Positions 1-8,406 of a DNA stretch of 64,000 nt are shown piece by piece. Every line of letters begins with the position of its first letter. The first letter of the stretch is position 1. This DNA comes from CAVQGZ01 sp963714455 (lineage in GTDB: Bacteria > Actinomycetota > Actinomycetes > Jiangellales > Jiangellaceae): positions 75,325 to 139,324 of the forward strand of contig CAVQON010000012.1 of NCBI GenBank assembly GCA_963714455.1, written 5' to 3'. The notes beneath the pieces are model-generated. The model was not told the DNA's origin. It made no database searches and saw nothing but the letters and a program-made list of their open reading frames with translations. The translations under genes were made by a program, and so were the position numbers.

Positions 1-437
1 CCCTCGTCGATCAGGGCCTGCACGTACGTGTGGTCGCGCGTGAGCTGCACGAGCTCGTCCTCGCGCAGCAGGTAGGCGCGCGAGTCACCGATGTGGGCGA
101 GGCTGAACCCGGTGCCCGTCCAGAGCAGGGCGGTGACCGTGGTTCCCATGCCGCTGCGTCGCGGGTCGGACTCGACCAGGTCGCGGATGCGGCTGTTGGC
201 GCGGGCGATGGCCTCGGTCAGGTCGTCGGCTGGGTTGGTGTCCGCCGGTGCCGGGCCCGGCCCGTCGAGCACCGCCAGCGACTCGACGGTGACAGCGCTG
301 GCCACTTCACCAGCGGCGTGCCCGCCCATCCCGTCGGCGACGACCAGCAGCCGCGGGCCGGCGTAGCCGGAGTCCTCGTTGCCGGCGCGCACCAGTCCGA
401 CGTCGGACTGCGCGACCGATCGGATGACCAGATCCAT
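1..437 (-). CDS. pstP: PP2C-type serine/threonine phosphatase, partial (3' end cut by window edge)
   Basis: The 145 visible N-terminal residues read as a PPM/PP2C metal-dependent phosphatase: an early N-E-D motif (AGNEDSGY), then the metal-binding DGMGGH motif and the later HIGDSRAYL motif. In actinobacteria PstP reverses phosphorylation by PknA/PknB in cell-wall and division control, and its membrane anchor lies at the C terminus, which is outside the window. The ATG at 437 is preceded closely by fhaB (11 nt gap), so the two are almost certainly co-transcribed. Family assignment is from motifs; the pathway role is from the known pstP-fhaB-fhaA gene order. Confidence 0.93.
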   Translation of the reverse strand, partial: MDLVIRSVAQSDVGLVRAGNEDSGYAGPRLLVVADGMGGHAAGEVASAVTVESLAVLDGPGPAPADTNPADDLTEAIARANSRIRDLVESDPRRSGMGTTVTALLWTGTGFSLAHIGDSRAYLLREDELVQLTRDHTYVQALIDE

Positions 438-448
438 GCTGGACGCGA

Positions 449-961
449 CTACTTCCGCAGCTCGAGAACGGTACGGCCGAGCCGGATGGTCGACTTCGCC
501 CCCACGGGTGTCGGACGCGAGATGCGAGCGCCGGCGACGAACGTGCCGTTGGTCGAGCCGACGTCCTCGACGTACCACTGGCCGTTGTGCGGAACGAACC
601 GGGCATGCTGGGTGGAGACGTACTCGTCGGTCAGGTTGACGTCGTTGCCCTCCCCGCGGCCCATGGTGACCGTGCCGATCAGGTCGGCCTGCTTGCCGCT
701 GTCTGCCCCCTCGATCACGACGACCTTGGTCGGTGCGCCGCGGTGCAGCTTCACCGGCTTGGCGGGCTTGGCGGGCTTGGCGGCGACTGCCCCGGCTGCG
801 GCGCCGGCGGCCGCTGGGGCGGCCACGGCGCGATCGGCCTGCTGCGTGCGGGGGCGCACACCGAAGAGGTCGGCGCGGATGGCGGAGGCGATGGCGAAGG
901 CGAAGATCCACAGCAGGGCGAGAAAGCCCATCTGGATCAGCGTCAGGGTCAGCTCAGACAT
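449..961 (-). CDS. fhaB: FHA-domain membrane protein FhaB (FipA-like)
   Basis: A 170-residue protein with one N-terminal membrane segment (about residues 5-30), an Ala/Pro/Lys-rich linker, and a C-terminal forkhead-associated domain (about residues 85-165). The phosphothreonine-binding signature is present: GRGEGNDV, then the STQHARF and GSTNGTF motifs. FHA domains read Ser/Thr phosphorylation by PknA/PknB, and FhaB homologues connect this to division and septal peptidoglycan. The stop lies 11 nt before pstP and the start 4 nt after the stop of fhaA, so it sits inside the conserved fhaA-fhaB-pstP operon. Confidence 0.95.
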   Translation of the reverse strand: MSELTLTLIQMGFLALLWIFAFAIASAIRADLFGVRPRTQQADRAVAAPAAAGAAAGAVAAKPAKPAKPVKLHRGAPTKVVVIEGADSGKQADLIGTVTMGRGEGNDVNLTDEYVSTQHARFVPHNGQWYVEDVGSTNGTFVAGARISRPTPVGAKSTIRLGRTVLELRK

Positions 962-965
962 CGAC

Positions 966-1685
966 TCACCTCTCCTCGCGGCGCGGGTCGTGGCGGTGGA
1001 CAGTGATGACCGTCGAGCCCAGCTTCACCTCGGTGCCCTCGCGGACGGGGGACTGGGCGACGCGCGTGCCGTCGACGAGCGTGCCGTTCGTGGAGTGCAG
1101 GTCGACGACGACCACGTCGGCGCTCGCACCCTCGCCCAGCACGCGGAACTCCGCGTGCCTGCGGCTCACGCCGGGGTCGTCGATGCGGATGTCGCAGTCA
1201 GAGCCCCGCCCGATCATGACGCCGGCGGCCATCACGGGCACCACCTGACCGTTGACCTCCAGGTAGGCGGGCGCACTCGGGGCACCGTACGGGCGCGAGG
1301 CCGCGGTCGACACGTCCGCCTGCACCGCGGAGGCGACTTTGAACTGGCCGGTGCGCAGGCTGTCGTCCTGCTCGATGACGACGCTGACCGGACCCGGCAG
1401 GGCGTAGCGCTGCAGGTCGGCGTGCTCGGTGACCAACGACGTGAGCTCGCCGACGAGGCTGGAGGAGTAGGGGGCGAGCCGACCGTGGTCGCGCGGGGAG
1501 AGCACCACCCGGAACGAGTTGGGTGCCAGGGAGCGGTCGCGGGAGACGATCTGCGCGTTGTTGTCGAGCTCGCGTTGCAGGGCCGAGGCGACCTCGACCG
1601 GCTGCACCTCCGACCGGAACGCGCGCGTGAAGGCACCGTTGACCCACGACTCCAGGCGCTGCTCCATGCGTTGCAGAGCACCCAT
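966..1685 (-). CDS. fhaA: DUF3662 and FHA-domain protein FhaA
   Basis: A 239-residue protein with an N-terminal DUF3662 (FhaA N-terminal) domain over about residues 1-115 and a C-terminal FHA domain whose motifs IGRGSDCDI, VSRRHAEF and HSTNGT are intact. The start at 1685 (MGALQRME) is chosen because the family begins this way; an ATG two codons upstream at 1691 is possible. FhaA binds phosphorylated partners such as the MviN/MurJ pseudokinase domain in mycobacteria. It is the first gene of the visible fhaA-fhaB-pstP transcription unit, shorter than mycobacterial FhaA because the long linker is missing. Confidence 0.93.
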   Translation of the reverse strand: MGALQRMEQRLESWVNGAFTRAFRSEVQPVEVASALQRELDNNAQIVSRDRSLAPNSFRVVLSPRDHGRLAPYSSSLVGELTSLVTEHADLQRYALPGPVSVVIEQDDSLRTGQFKVASAVQADVSTAASRPYGAPSAPAYLEVNGQVVPVMAAGVMIGRGSDCDIRIDDPGVSRRHAEFRVLGEGASADVVVVDLHSTNGTLVDGTRVAQSPVREGTEVKLGSTVITVHRHDPRREER

Positions 1686-1844
1686 GCGCACCTCCGTCCG
1701 CCGCGGTCGTCGTGACGTCCTCGTCTTGTGCTCGTCCCGCTCGGGCGTGTGGCACCTGTCGTCGAGCGAGCACTCGTCGCTCGATCGTATCGGCGTGCCG
1801 GCGCCGCTCAGCCGTCCGACGCTCAGATGGGGTGCCCGCGTCGT

Positions 1845-1850
1845 GATAAT
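1845..1850 (+). promoter_or_regulatory. Possible -10 box for tRNA-Leu
   Basis: TGATAAT lies 70 nt before the mature tRNA-Leu and is the best -10-like hexamer (GATAAT) in an otherwise very GC-rich stretch. No convincing -35 box is visible. This is a motif-only call. Confidence 0.35.
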
Positions 1851-1919
1851 CTCGTGCGCGAGAAGGCCCCCCAGGGAGCGTTCTCGTCCTGGTCAGAACG
1901 TTGGTCGGGGCACACCCAC

Positions 1920-2003
1920 GCGCGGGTGGCGGAATAGGCAGACGCGCACGGTTCAGGTCCGTGTGTCCGCAAGGACGTGGGGGTTCAACTCCCCCCTCGC
2001 GCA
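1920..2003 (+). tRNA. tRNA-Leu(CAG)
   Basis: All arms can be folded by eye: acceptor GCGCGGG pairs with CTCGCGC (one G-U), the anticodon stem CACGG/CCGTG closes a loop TTCAGGT with anticodon CAG, a class II variable arm follows, and the T arm is GGGGG-TTCAACT-CCCCC. The 84-nt length and long variable arm fit tRNA-Leu. CCA is not encoded. Confidence 0.95.
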
Positions 2004-2259
2004 CTCGGATTGGCTCGTATGGCCCCCTGCTGGGGTTTCGTCGGGCATGTACTTGCATGACAGCGCGTTGCCCACCCCGCGGGCGTCGTCATGGTGCAGT
2101 TCGTGTGCAGAGCTCGCGATCAGGGTGCAGGGTCGGTCGCCGAAGTCTGATCAGGGTGCACGTCGGGCAGCGATCGCCGCTGTCGCGGTGCGTTTCGCGC
2201 CGCTCTGGCTACCTGAACCGCACCGCGACGCGGTGACGGCATCGCCGGCCTGGCGCCGA
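2004..2259. other. Intergenic stretch after tRNA-Leu
   Basis: No convincing gene is seen. It carries a perfect 12-bp direct repeat, GATCAGGGTGCA, at 2118-2129 and 2149-2160 (31-bp period). No clear terminator hairpin was recognised. Confidence 0.5.
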
Positions 2260-3411
2260 TCACATCGACGACAGGACGATGCGGCGCAGCTCGTCCTCGC
2301 TCAGCTCGACCGGGTGCCCCTTGATGCTGGACGAGCGGGACGCCGCTGCCACGACGGCGTCCACGTCGTCGGCCGTGAGCCCGTACGCGCTCAGCCCCGG
2401 GATGGAGAGCACCTGGCAGGTCTCCCTGATCCAGGCGACGAGGTCTTCTGAGCGCGAGCCGCTCTCGCCGGTCACCAGGTCGGCGGCGCGGGCGTAGCGC
2501 GACAGGGCGATCGAGCGCGGCTGCCGATCGCGCAGCGCAGCCAGCGTCACCGTCACCACCGACGGCAGCAGAGCGGCGCAGATGGCCCCGTGCGGCCCGT
2601 CGGTCATGCCGCCGACGACCCCGCCGATGCCGTGCACGGCGCCGAGCTTGGCGTTGGCGAGCGCCATGCCGCCCAGCAGGGAGCACAGAGCCATGTCGGT
2701 GCGGGCGGTCACGTTCGAGCCGTCGGTGTAGGCGGTGCGCAGCGAGCGGGCAGCCGCCGCGAGGCCGGTGCGGGCGAAGCCGTCGGTGAGCGGGCTGGCC
2801 TGCGGTGACACGAGCGGTTCGAGGCACTGGGTGAATGCGTCCAGCCCCGCCGAAGCGGTCACCTTGCGCGAGCAGCCCAGCGTCAGCAAGGGGTCGACGA
2901 TGGCGACGTGGGGGAGAACGGTCGGTCCGCGCAGGCTCACCTTCACCCCGTCCTCGGGCGAGGAGAGCACGGCGTTCGCGGTCACCTCCGAGCCGGTGCC
3001 GGCCGTCGTGGGAACGGCGACCACCGGAAGCCCTGGTGCGTTCAGGGGGCGGCCTCGTCCGATCACCTCGAGGTGGTCCATGACGTCCTCGGTGGCGGCC
3101 AGCGCCCCCGCCGCCTTCGCCAGGTCGAGGACGCTGCCGCCGCCGAGCCCCAGCACCACGTCGCACCCGCGGGCGGCGCGGGCGGCGTCGCGCGCGTCGT
3201 CCACCGTCGGCTCGCGCCTTGCCTGAAGCCGCACGACCTCGACATCGGCCTCGTCCAGCGCGTCCAGCACGTCGTAGCGACTCGGCGTCGAGCCGGTGAC
3301 CACGAGCACGCGCCGACCGTGCGCGACGACGGCTCCGGGGATCTCGGTGGCCGTCCCGGCGCCGAACGAGATGCGTCCGGCGGTGGCGAAGGCGAACGAC
3401 TGCCTGGTCAT
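2260..3411 (-). CDS. Iron-containing alcohol dehydrogenase
   Basis: A 383-residue group III (Fe-dependent) NAD(P)-alcohol dehydrogenase. The dinucleotide-binding GGGSVLDLAK motif is around residues 87-96 and the metal ligands are supplied by AGLDAFTQ and the VHGIGG/GPHGAIC histidines. The start ATG at 3411 overlaps the stop of the upstream ABM monooxygenase gene by 4 nt, so the two are translationally coupled. The family includes dehydrogenases and maleylacetate reductases. The substrate cannot be told from sequence; the paired monooxygenase suggests a small catabolic pair. Confidence 0.88.
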   Translation of the reverse strand: MTRQSFAFATAGRISFGAGTATEIPGAVVAHGRRVLVVTGSTPSRYDVLDALDEADVEVVRLQARREPTVDDARDAARAARGCDVVLGLGGGSVLDLAKAAGALAATEDVMDHLEVIGRGRPLNAPGLPVVAVPTTAGTGSEVTANAVLSSPEDGVKVSLRGPTVLPHVAIVDPLLTLGCSRKVTASAGLDAFTQCLEPLVSPQASPLTDGFARTGLAAAARSLRTAYTDGSNVTARTDMALCSLLGGMALANAKLGAVHGIGGVVGGMTDGPHGAICAALLPSVVTVTLAALRDRQPRSIALSRYARAADLVTGESGSRSEDLVAWIRETCQVLSIPGLSAYGLTADDVDAVVAAASRSSSIKGHPVELSEDELRRIVLSSM

Positions 3412-3728
3412 GCTCCGGCGCGCCAGCCGTCCTCGGCGACGGGGTCGACCGGGTCGAACGTCACCGCGGCTCGGGGCCGCGCCATCCAGTCGGCGACCGC
3501 GTCGCGCCACTGCGCGTAGTGCGCGGTGGCCTTGTGCGCGGCGGGTGCCTCCTCGTCGACGTACACCTCGACCAGGACGACGTGGGCCGGGTCGGTTCGG
3601 TCCTGCACCACGTCGAACCGCAGCACCCCGGGCTCGCGCCGCGAGGCGGCCGCGTTGCGGCGTGTCTGCTCGAGAAACTCCTCGACGTGCTCGGGAACCA
3701 CCTGGACGTCGACATGGACCACTCGCAT
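3408..3728 (-). CDS. ABM-family monooxygenase/isomerase (LsrG-like)
   Basis: A 106-residue ferredoxin-like fold protein of the antibiotic biosynthesis monooxygenase (ABM) superfamily. It begins VVHVDVQVVPEHVEEFLE and contains the typical EPGVLRFDVVQD and VEVYVDEEA strands and an AHKATAHYAQW helix, the pattern of LsrG/YgiN proteins. Such proteins act as cofactor-free monooxygenases or isomerases on small oxidised substrates. The start at 3728 is the only ATG matching the domain start. Its stop overlaps the iron alcohol dehydrogenase start (ATGA), indicating one operon. Confidence 0.82.
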   Translation of the reverse strand: MRVVHVDVQVVPEHVEEFLEQTRRNAAASRREPGVLRFDVVQDRTDPAHVVLVEVYVDEEAPAAHKATAHYAQWRDAVADWMARPRAAVTFDPVDPVAEDGWRAGA

Positions 3729-3840
3729 GCGCTCATCCTGCCGCCGACGTGGCGGGCGCGCGCCGGGAATCGGCCGGTCGATGCGCGCCAGGTGCGTTTC
3801 GGCTCTGGCGCACACGCGTCGATGCCGTCACCATGGAGTC

Positions 3841-4143
3841 ATGAGAGCGGCGCTGGCCCGACTCCTCCTGCCCCGCGGTGCGCGCGAGGGCGAGTGCGAC
3901 CCGTTCGAGACGCTCCAGGTGCAGGGGCGACTGTCACGGCTCGCCGCCGAGCTGCGCGACCTCGACAGCCCGGAGCGGCGCCAGTTCGGCTCGTGGCACC
4001 ACTTGCGCGCCGCGCAAGAGGCGTACGAACGCACGCTGGACGACGCCTGCCGCCTGGCCGGCATCGAGGTCGAGCCGGGCCGGGGTACCGCCCACCGGCT
4101 GCTGGCCGAGACTGCGCTGCAGAGCAGCGGCTGGCGCTGGTAG
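3841..4143 (+). CDS. Hypothetical protein, 100 aa
   Basis: A short, soluble, Arg/Leu-rich helical protein starting at an ATG at 3841. No family was recognised. The central part (residues about 25-85) is rich in charged residues and Trp/His (SWHHLRAAQEAYERTLDDA) and reads as two or three amphipathic helices. The gene is divergent from the ABM/alcohol-dehydrogenase pair and convergent with the next gene. Codon usage is as GC3-rich as its neighbours, which supports real coding. Confidence 0.6.
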   Translation: MRAALARLLLPRGAREGECDPFETLQVQGRLSRLAAELRDLDSPERRQFGSWHHLRAAQEAYERTLDDACRLAGIEVEPGRGTAHRLLAETALQSSGWRW

Positions 4144-4151
4144 ACGCGCCG

Positions 4152-4535
4152 CTAGAAGATGCGGTCGACCGTGCGACCCTCGGCGACCGCGCGTTGCAGG
4201 TGCATGCGCAGCGGATCGACCCTGATGAGCGCGGGCGGCGAGGCCAGCGCTGCGGGCAGCTCGGCCATCATCGCCCGAAAGGCGTCGCTGGAGCGGTGCG
4301 CGTCGAGCGCCTCGGCGTCGGTGAACCACTCGTAGAGCCACAGCACCTCGGACTCGTTCGGGTCGACAGCCACGATGAACGCCTCGGTACCCGGCTCGGC
4401 GGCGAGGTCGTCCATGTAGCGGTTCGTCACGTCGAGGGCTGCCGTGCGGCGCCCCGGCTTGCACACGAGGCGGACGAACAGGCCGACGCGGCCGGGCAGC
4501 AGCGCGCCGACCGGCTCTTCGACGACCTCGCCCAT
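4152..4535 (-). CDS. ABM-domain putative quinol monooxygenase
   Basis: A 127-residue protein whose centre (about residues 18-110) follows the ABM/YgiN pattern: a first strand LFVRLVCKPG, then GTEAFIVAVDPNESEVLWLYEWFTD-type strands cut by a helix, then DAHRSSDAFRAMM. The family contains quinol monooxygenases and related enzymes without a bound cofactor. The ATG at 4535 gives the expected domain start. It is separate from, and only distantly similar to, the ABM gene at 3408-3728. Function beyond the family is unknown. Confidence 0.72.
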   Translation of the reverse strand: MGEVVEEPVGALLPGRVGLFVRLVCKPGRRTAALDVTNRYMDDLAAEPGTEAFIVAVDPNESEVLWLYEWFTDAEALDAHRSSDAFRAMMAELPAALASPPALIRVDPLRMHLQRAVAEGRTVDRIF

Positions 4536-4664
4536 ACCGGCAGTCAACACCCGTCGTCGGCGGCCCGCTCGTCGTAGCGCCGCCGGCGTGCCGCGGGTCG
4601 TGCCGATCGGTGCGCCTCGCTCGCCGGGTTCGCCTCGAACGCGAGCACCAGGGACACTGGTGCC

Positions 4665-5909
4665 ATGCCCGCGCACGACACCATGTCCACCGACGTCCTC
4701 GTGGTCGGTGCGGGCCCGGCAGGCTCGGCGGCGGCGACGTGGCTCGCCCGCTCGGGGCGTGAGGTGCTGCTGGCCGACGCGGCCACGTTCCCGCGCGACA
4801 AGCCGTGCGGCGACGGGCTCACACCGCGGGCCATCTACGAGCTGCGGCGGATCGGCCTCGGCGACTGGTTGGCGGGACGGGCCGTCAACCGCGGGCTGCG
4901 TGCCGCCGGCTTCGGCCAGACCCTGTACCTGCCCTGGCCGGGTGGGTCGCTGCCGGCCCACGGAGGGGCAGTGCCCCGCCTCGAGCTCGACGCGACCATC
5001 CGGGACGTGGCCGTCGCGGCCGGCGCGAAGACCGTCGACGCTGTCCGCGCGGTGGACGTCGACCGGGGCGCGCGGGGTGTGAGCGCCGTCCACATGAAGC
5101 GTGGATCCGACCGGGTGACGGTGCGCTGCCGCCAGCTCGTGGTCGCCGACGGGGCCCGCTCACAGCTCGGCCGCACGCTGGGGCGCACCTGGCACCGCGA
5201 CACCGCATACGGCGTGGCAGCGCGCGGCTACATCGCCTCCGACCGCAGCGACGACCCGTGGATCTCGTCCCACCTGGAGCTGCGTGGTACCGAGGGTGAG
5301 CTGCTGTCGGGCTACGGCTGGGTGTTCCCGTTGGCCGACGGCGAGGTGAACATCGGCGTCGGCACGCTGGCCACCGCCGCCCGCCCGGCCGAGGTGAACC
5401 TGCGCAGCCTGCTCACGCACTACGCCGACATGCGCCGTGACGACTGGGCGCTGCACGGCGAGGTGCGGGCCCCATGGTCGGCACTGCTGCCGATGGGGGG
5501 CGCCGTCTCGGGCGTCGCCGGCCCCAACTGGGTGCTCGTCGGGGACGCCGCCGGCTGCGTCAACCCACTCAACGGCGAGGGCATCGACTACGGCCTGGAG
5601 ACCGGCCGGATGGCCGCCGACCTGCTCGCCGAGCCCGGCCCGGCGAGCGACGCCTGGCCCGCCCTGCTCCACGAGCACTACGGCGAGGCTTTCTCGATCG
5701 CCCGCCGCCTTGCCGGGCTGCTCACCGTCCCCGGCCTGCTGCCGGCCGCCGGGCCGGTCGGCATGCGCTCACGCACGCTGATGACGCTCGCACTGCGCGT
5801 GATGGGCAACCTCATCACGCCGGACGACCGCGACACCCTCGCCCGGGTGTGGCGGGGAGCGGGACGGCTGTCGCTGCGCCTGGACGAGCGCCAGCCTTTT
5901 CTCGGCTGA
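4665..5909 (+). CDS. FAD-dependent geranylgeranyl reductase family protein (MenJ-like)
   Basis: A 414-residue FAD/NAD(P)-binding oxidoreductase. The N-terminal Rossmann motif VVGAGPAGSAAA (residues about 12-23) is followed by the family signature PRDKPCGDGLTPRA and the second FAD motif VGDAAGCVNPLNGEGI. Homologues reduce isoprenoid double bonds; in mycobacteria MenJ partly saturates the menaquinone side chain, and that is the likeliest role here, at the membrane. An in-frame ATG at 4683 (MSTDVLVVG) is an alternative start. It is convergent with the EcsC gene, only 6 nt apart. Confidence 0.82.
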   Translation: MPAHDTMSTDVLVVGAGPAGSAAATWLARSGREVLLADAATFPRDKPCGDGLTPRAIYELRRIGLGDWLAGRAVNRGLRAAGFGQTLYLPWPGGSLPAHGGAVPRLELDATIRDVAVAAGAKTVDAVRAVDVDRGARGVSAVHMKRGSDRVTVRCRQLVVADGARSQLGRTLGRTWHRDTAYGVAARGYIASDRSDDPWISSHLELRGTEGELLSGYGWVFPLADGEVNIGVGTLATAARPAEVNLRSLLTHYADMRRDDWALHGEVRAPWSALLPMGGAVSGVAGPNWVLVGDAAGCVNPLNGEGIDYGLETGRMAADLLAEPGPASDAWPALLHEHYGEAFSIARRLAGLLTVPGLLPAAGPVGMRSRTLMTLALRVMGNLITPDDRDTLARVWRGAGRLSLRLDERQPFLG

Positions 5910-5915
5910 GCTGTC

Positions 5916-6644
5916 TCAGAGCTGGATGTCGGTCGGCACGTCCGGCAGGCGGTCGGCGCGCTCGATGCTCATGGCCGGGCTGAACTCGTCGGCGGCGTAG
6001 CGACCGATGCGCCAGGTGTAGACCGCGTCCATTCCCGCGCCGACGGTGCCCCCGATGAGCGGGACGGCCCTGGCCAGCGTCAGCGTCGTCCGCTTGGCGG
6101 TGACTCGCAGCAGCAGCTGCTGGCCCACGGTGGCCGTGAGCCGGGTGCGCAGGTCGTCGTCGACAAGAGGGGGGCCGAACGCCAGGTCGCGTGGGGTACG
6201 CGTGAGGTCTCCGTTGACGATCGCCTCACCGACACCTTCCTCACCGAGCAGTGTCGCCATGGCCGCGATGCGCACACGCGGCGCGGAGATGTCGTGCCCC
6301 CGCAGGTGCGCGATGGACGCGCTCATGCGCAGCTGGATGGCGCCGAGCCCGGCGACGTTGGCCGGCAGGGTGACCGGCAGCGCCATGATGCCGCCGACCT
6401 GGGTGACGAACCCGCCGACACCGGCCAGGCGCACGTGCTGCTCGATGATCGCCTTGACTGCGTCCTCGACGTCCCCGGAGGCGAACAGCTGCTTGCGCGC
6501 GGTCTCGCGGGCACCCGGGAACCCGGGGCTGCCGTCGATCGCCCGGTTGAGGAACGCCTTCGACGCCCCGGTCGCTGCGACCGGCGCAACCCGACGGCCG
6601 GCCTCGCCGGCGGCCATCACCGCCATCGTGCGTCGCAGGTTCAT
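5916..6644 (-). CDS. EcsC-family protein
   Basis: A 242-residue protein starting at ATG 6644, with the EcsC family pattern: hydrophobic stretches GGFVTQVGGIMALPVTLPANVAGL (about residues 77-100) and RAVPLIGGTVGAGMDAVYTW near the C terminus. EcsC proteins are poorly understood; the name comes from the Bacillus ecs ABC-transporter locus, but no ABC transporter lies beside this copy. A longer frame to 6716 exists but adds a low-complexity leader, so the shorter start was preferred. Confidence 0.8.
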   Translation of the reverse strand: MNLRRTMAVMAAGEAGRRVAPVAATGASKAFLNRAIDGSPGFPGARETARKQLFASGDVEDAVKAIIEQHVRLAGVGGFVTQVGGIMALPVTLPANVAGLGAIQLRMSASIAHLRGHDISAPRVRIAAMATLLGEEGVGEAIVNGDLTRTPRDLAFGPPLVDDDLRTRLTATVGQQLLLRVTAKRTTLTLARAVPLIGGTVGAGMDAVYTWRIGRYAADEFSPAMSIERADRLPDVPTDIQL

Positions 6645-6762
6645 GAGCCAACGGTACGCGTGTCGCGCGCCGGAGACGGTGCTGCGCGGTGTCGGGGCGC
6701 CGCGGTGACGATGCACAATCGTGTTTCGTGGCTGGGCGACGCGTGCGGGCGGGAGGGGCCCG

Positions 6763-7521
6763 ATGACGGGCCACGGGTCTTCCCATGCTCGCCGACCCGC
6801 TCACCGCCCCGCGCAGGAGCCGGCGCCCACCGCGTGGGAGTTCGGAAGCCCGGCCGGCTGGCCGGCCGACGACCTGGTCGGCGCCGGTGCCGACCTGCAT
6901 CCCGGCACGCTGCTGGCGGCGTACCGCCAAGGGCTCTTCCCGATGCCGTTCGGCTTGCGCCGTCGCACGCTGCTGGGCTGGTGGTCGCCCGACCCTCGGG
7001 GCGTCATCCCGCTGGACGGGCTGGCGGTCAGCCGGTCGCTGCGGGCGGCCACCCGCCGGTTCGAGATCCGCGTCGACAGCGCCTTCGACGAGGTGCTGGC
7101 GCGCTGCGGTGACCCGACGCGTCCGCACGGCTGGATCAACCCCGAGATGACAGCGGCCTACCAGCAGCTGCACCGGATGGGGTGGGCCCACTCGGTCGAG
7201 GCATGGACCCCGGACGGCCGGCTGGCCGGCGGGCTCTACGGGCTGGGCATCGGCGGGTTCTTCGCCGGGGAGTCGATGTGGCACGAGGACGCCCCGTACG
7301 GCCGGGACGCCTCGAAGGTGGCGCTGGTGGGGTTGGTGCGGTTGCTCAGCGCTCCCGGTGACGTCCCGGCGCGCGTCCTCGACGTGCAATGGCGCACGCC
7401 GCACCTGGCGAGCCTGGGGGCCGTCGAGATCCCCCGCACGCTGTACCTGTCCCGGCTGGCGAGTGCGCTGACGCTCGACCCGCCCCTGTGGACGGCCGAC
7501 GCGGCTGCCCCGCACGTGTGA
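6763..7521 (+). CDS. aat: Leucyl/phenylalanyl-tRNA-protein transferase
   Basis: A 252-residue L/F-transferase, which adds Leu or Phe from aminoacyl-tRNA to N-terminal Arg/Lys of proteins and feeds them to the Clp N-degron pathway. Family signatures are clear: AAYRQGLFPMPF, WWSPDPRGVIPLD, the WINPEM motif, SVEAW, and GGLYGLGIGGFFAGESMW. The ATG at 6763 is chosen because GGGAGGGG lies 5-12 nt upstream; the frame extends to 6721 but without homology. It is followed after 10 nt by the Fpg-like glycosylase gene. Confidence 0.95.
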   Translation: MTGHGSSHARRPAHRPAQEPAPTAWEFGSPAGWPADDLVGAGADLHPGTLLAAYRQGLFPMPFGLRRRTLLGWWSPDPRGVIPLDGLAVSRSLRAATRRFEIRVDSAFDEVLARCGDPTRPHGWINPEMTAAYQQLHRMGWAHSVEAWTPDGRLAGGLYGLGIGGFFAGESMWHEDAPYGRDASKVALVGLVRLLSAPGDVPARVLDVQWRTPHLASLGAVEIPRTLYLSRLASALTLDPPLWTADAAAPHV

Positions 7522-7531
7522 GGATGCCGCC

Positions 7532-8401
7532 ATGCCCGAGCTGCCCGAGGTGCAGGCGCTGGCCGCCTACCTGAGCGAGCACGTCGCCGGCGACATCGTG
7601 GCCGGCGTGGACGTCACGGCCATCAGCGTGCTGAAGACGGTCGACCCGCCGCTGACGTCGCTGGCCGGGCTGAGCATCACCCGCGTCGGGCGGTACGGCA
7701 AGTTCTTGGACCTCGACGTCGACGGCCTGCACCTGGTGATCCACCTGGCGCGGGCCGGCTGGCTGCGGTGGCGCGACGGGTCGGGTCCGCCGGTGAAGCC
7801 GGCACGTCCAGGCAAGGGTCCGCTCGCTCTGCGGGTGCGCCTGGCGAGCGGTGCCTCGATGGACGTCACCGAGGCGGGCACCCAGAAACGGCTCGCGGTG
7901 TACCTCGTCCGCGACCCCGCGGACGTCCCCGGTGTCGCCGCGCTCGGCCCCGACCCGCTGGCCGACGCGTTCACCCCGCAGGTGCTGGGGCAGATCCTGG
8001 ACGACGCGGGACGAGCCCAGCTCAAGGGTGTGCTGCGCGACCAGAAGCGCATCGCCGGCATCGGCAACGCCTACTCCGACGACGTGCTGCACGCCGCGCG
8101 GCTCTCGCCGTTCGCGGCGGCGTCCGGGCTGAGCGAGCTCGACCGGCAGGTGCTGCACCGGGCGGTCGTGGACGTGCTGCGCGATGCCGTGGACCGCTCG
8201 GCGGGGCTGCCGGCCGGGGAGCTCAAGGACTCCAAGCGGGCCGGCATGCGGGTGCACGGCCGCACCGGACAGGCGTGCGACGTGTGCGGTGACACCGTGC
8301 GCGAGGTGTCGTTCGCCGACTCGTCGCTGCAGTACTGCGCCACCTGCCAGACAGGCGGCAAGCCGCTGGCCGACCGGCGGATGTCGCGGCTGCTGCGCTG
8401 A
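7532..8401 (+). CDS. Fpg/Nei-family DNA glycosylase, actinobacterial type
   Basis: A 289-residue base-excision repair glycosylase/AP lyase. It starts MPELPEV, giving the catalytic Pro2 and Glu3, has the helix-two-turn-helix region around residues 160-180 (GVLRDQKRIAGIGNAYSD) and a C-terminal CxxC..CxxC zinc finger. The finger ends with QTGGKPLADRRMSRLL, and the arginine that contacts DNA in E. coli Fpg (within QRATFYC) is replaced by a Ser/Leu-containing stretch. This is the pattern of a separate actinobacterial clade, so lesion preference should not be assumed from E. coli. It probably shares a transcript with aat. Confidence 0.88.
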   Translation: MPELPEVQALAAYLSEHVAGDIVAGVDVTAISVLKTVDPPLTSLAGLSITRVGRYGKFLDLDVDGLHLVIHLARAGWLRWRDGSGPPVKPARPGKGPLALRVRLASGASMDVTEAGTQKRLAVYLVRDPADVPGVAALGPDPLADAFTPQVLGQILDDAGRAQLKGVLRDQKRIAGIGNAYSDDVLHAARLSPFAAASGLSELDRQVLHRAVVDVLRDAVDRSAGLPAGELKDSKRAGMRVHGRTGQACDVCGDTVREVSFADSSLQYCATCQTGGKPLADRRMSRLLR

Positions 8402-8406
8402 CGCGG

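Noticed and set aside
30..1715. Long + strand open frame opposite the fhaA/fhaB/pstP genes
   Set aside because: High GC makes antisense frames open; the minus strand encodes the clearly conserved proteins here, and no family fits the + strand product. Similar shadow frames opposite other genes were left out.
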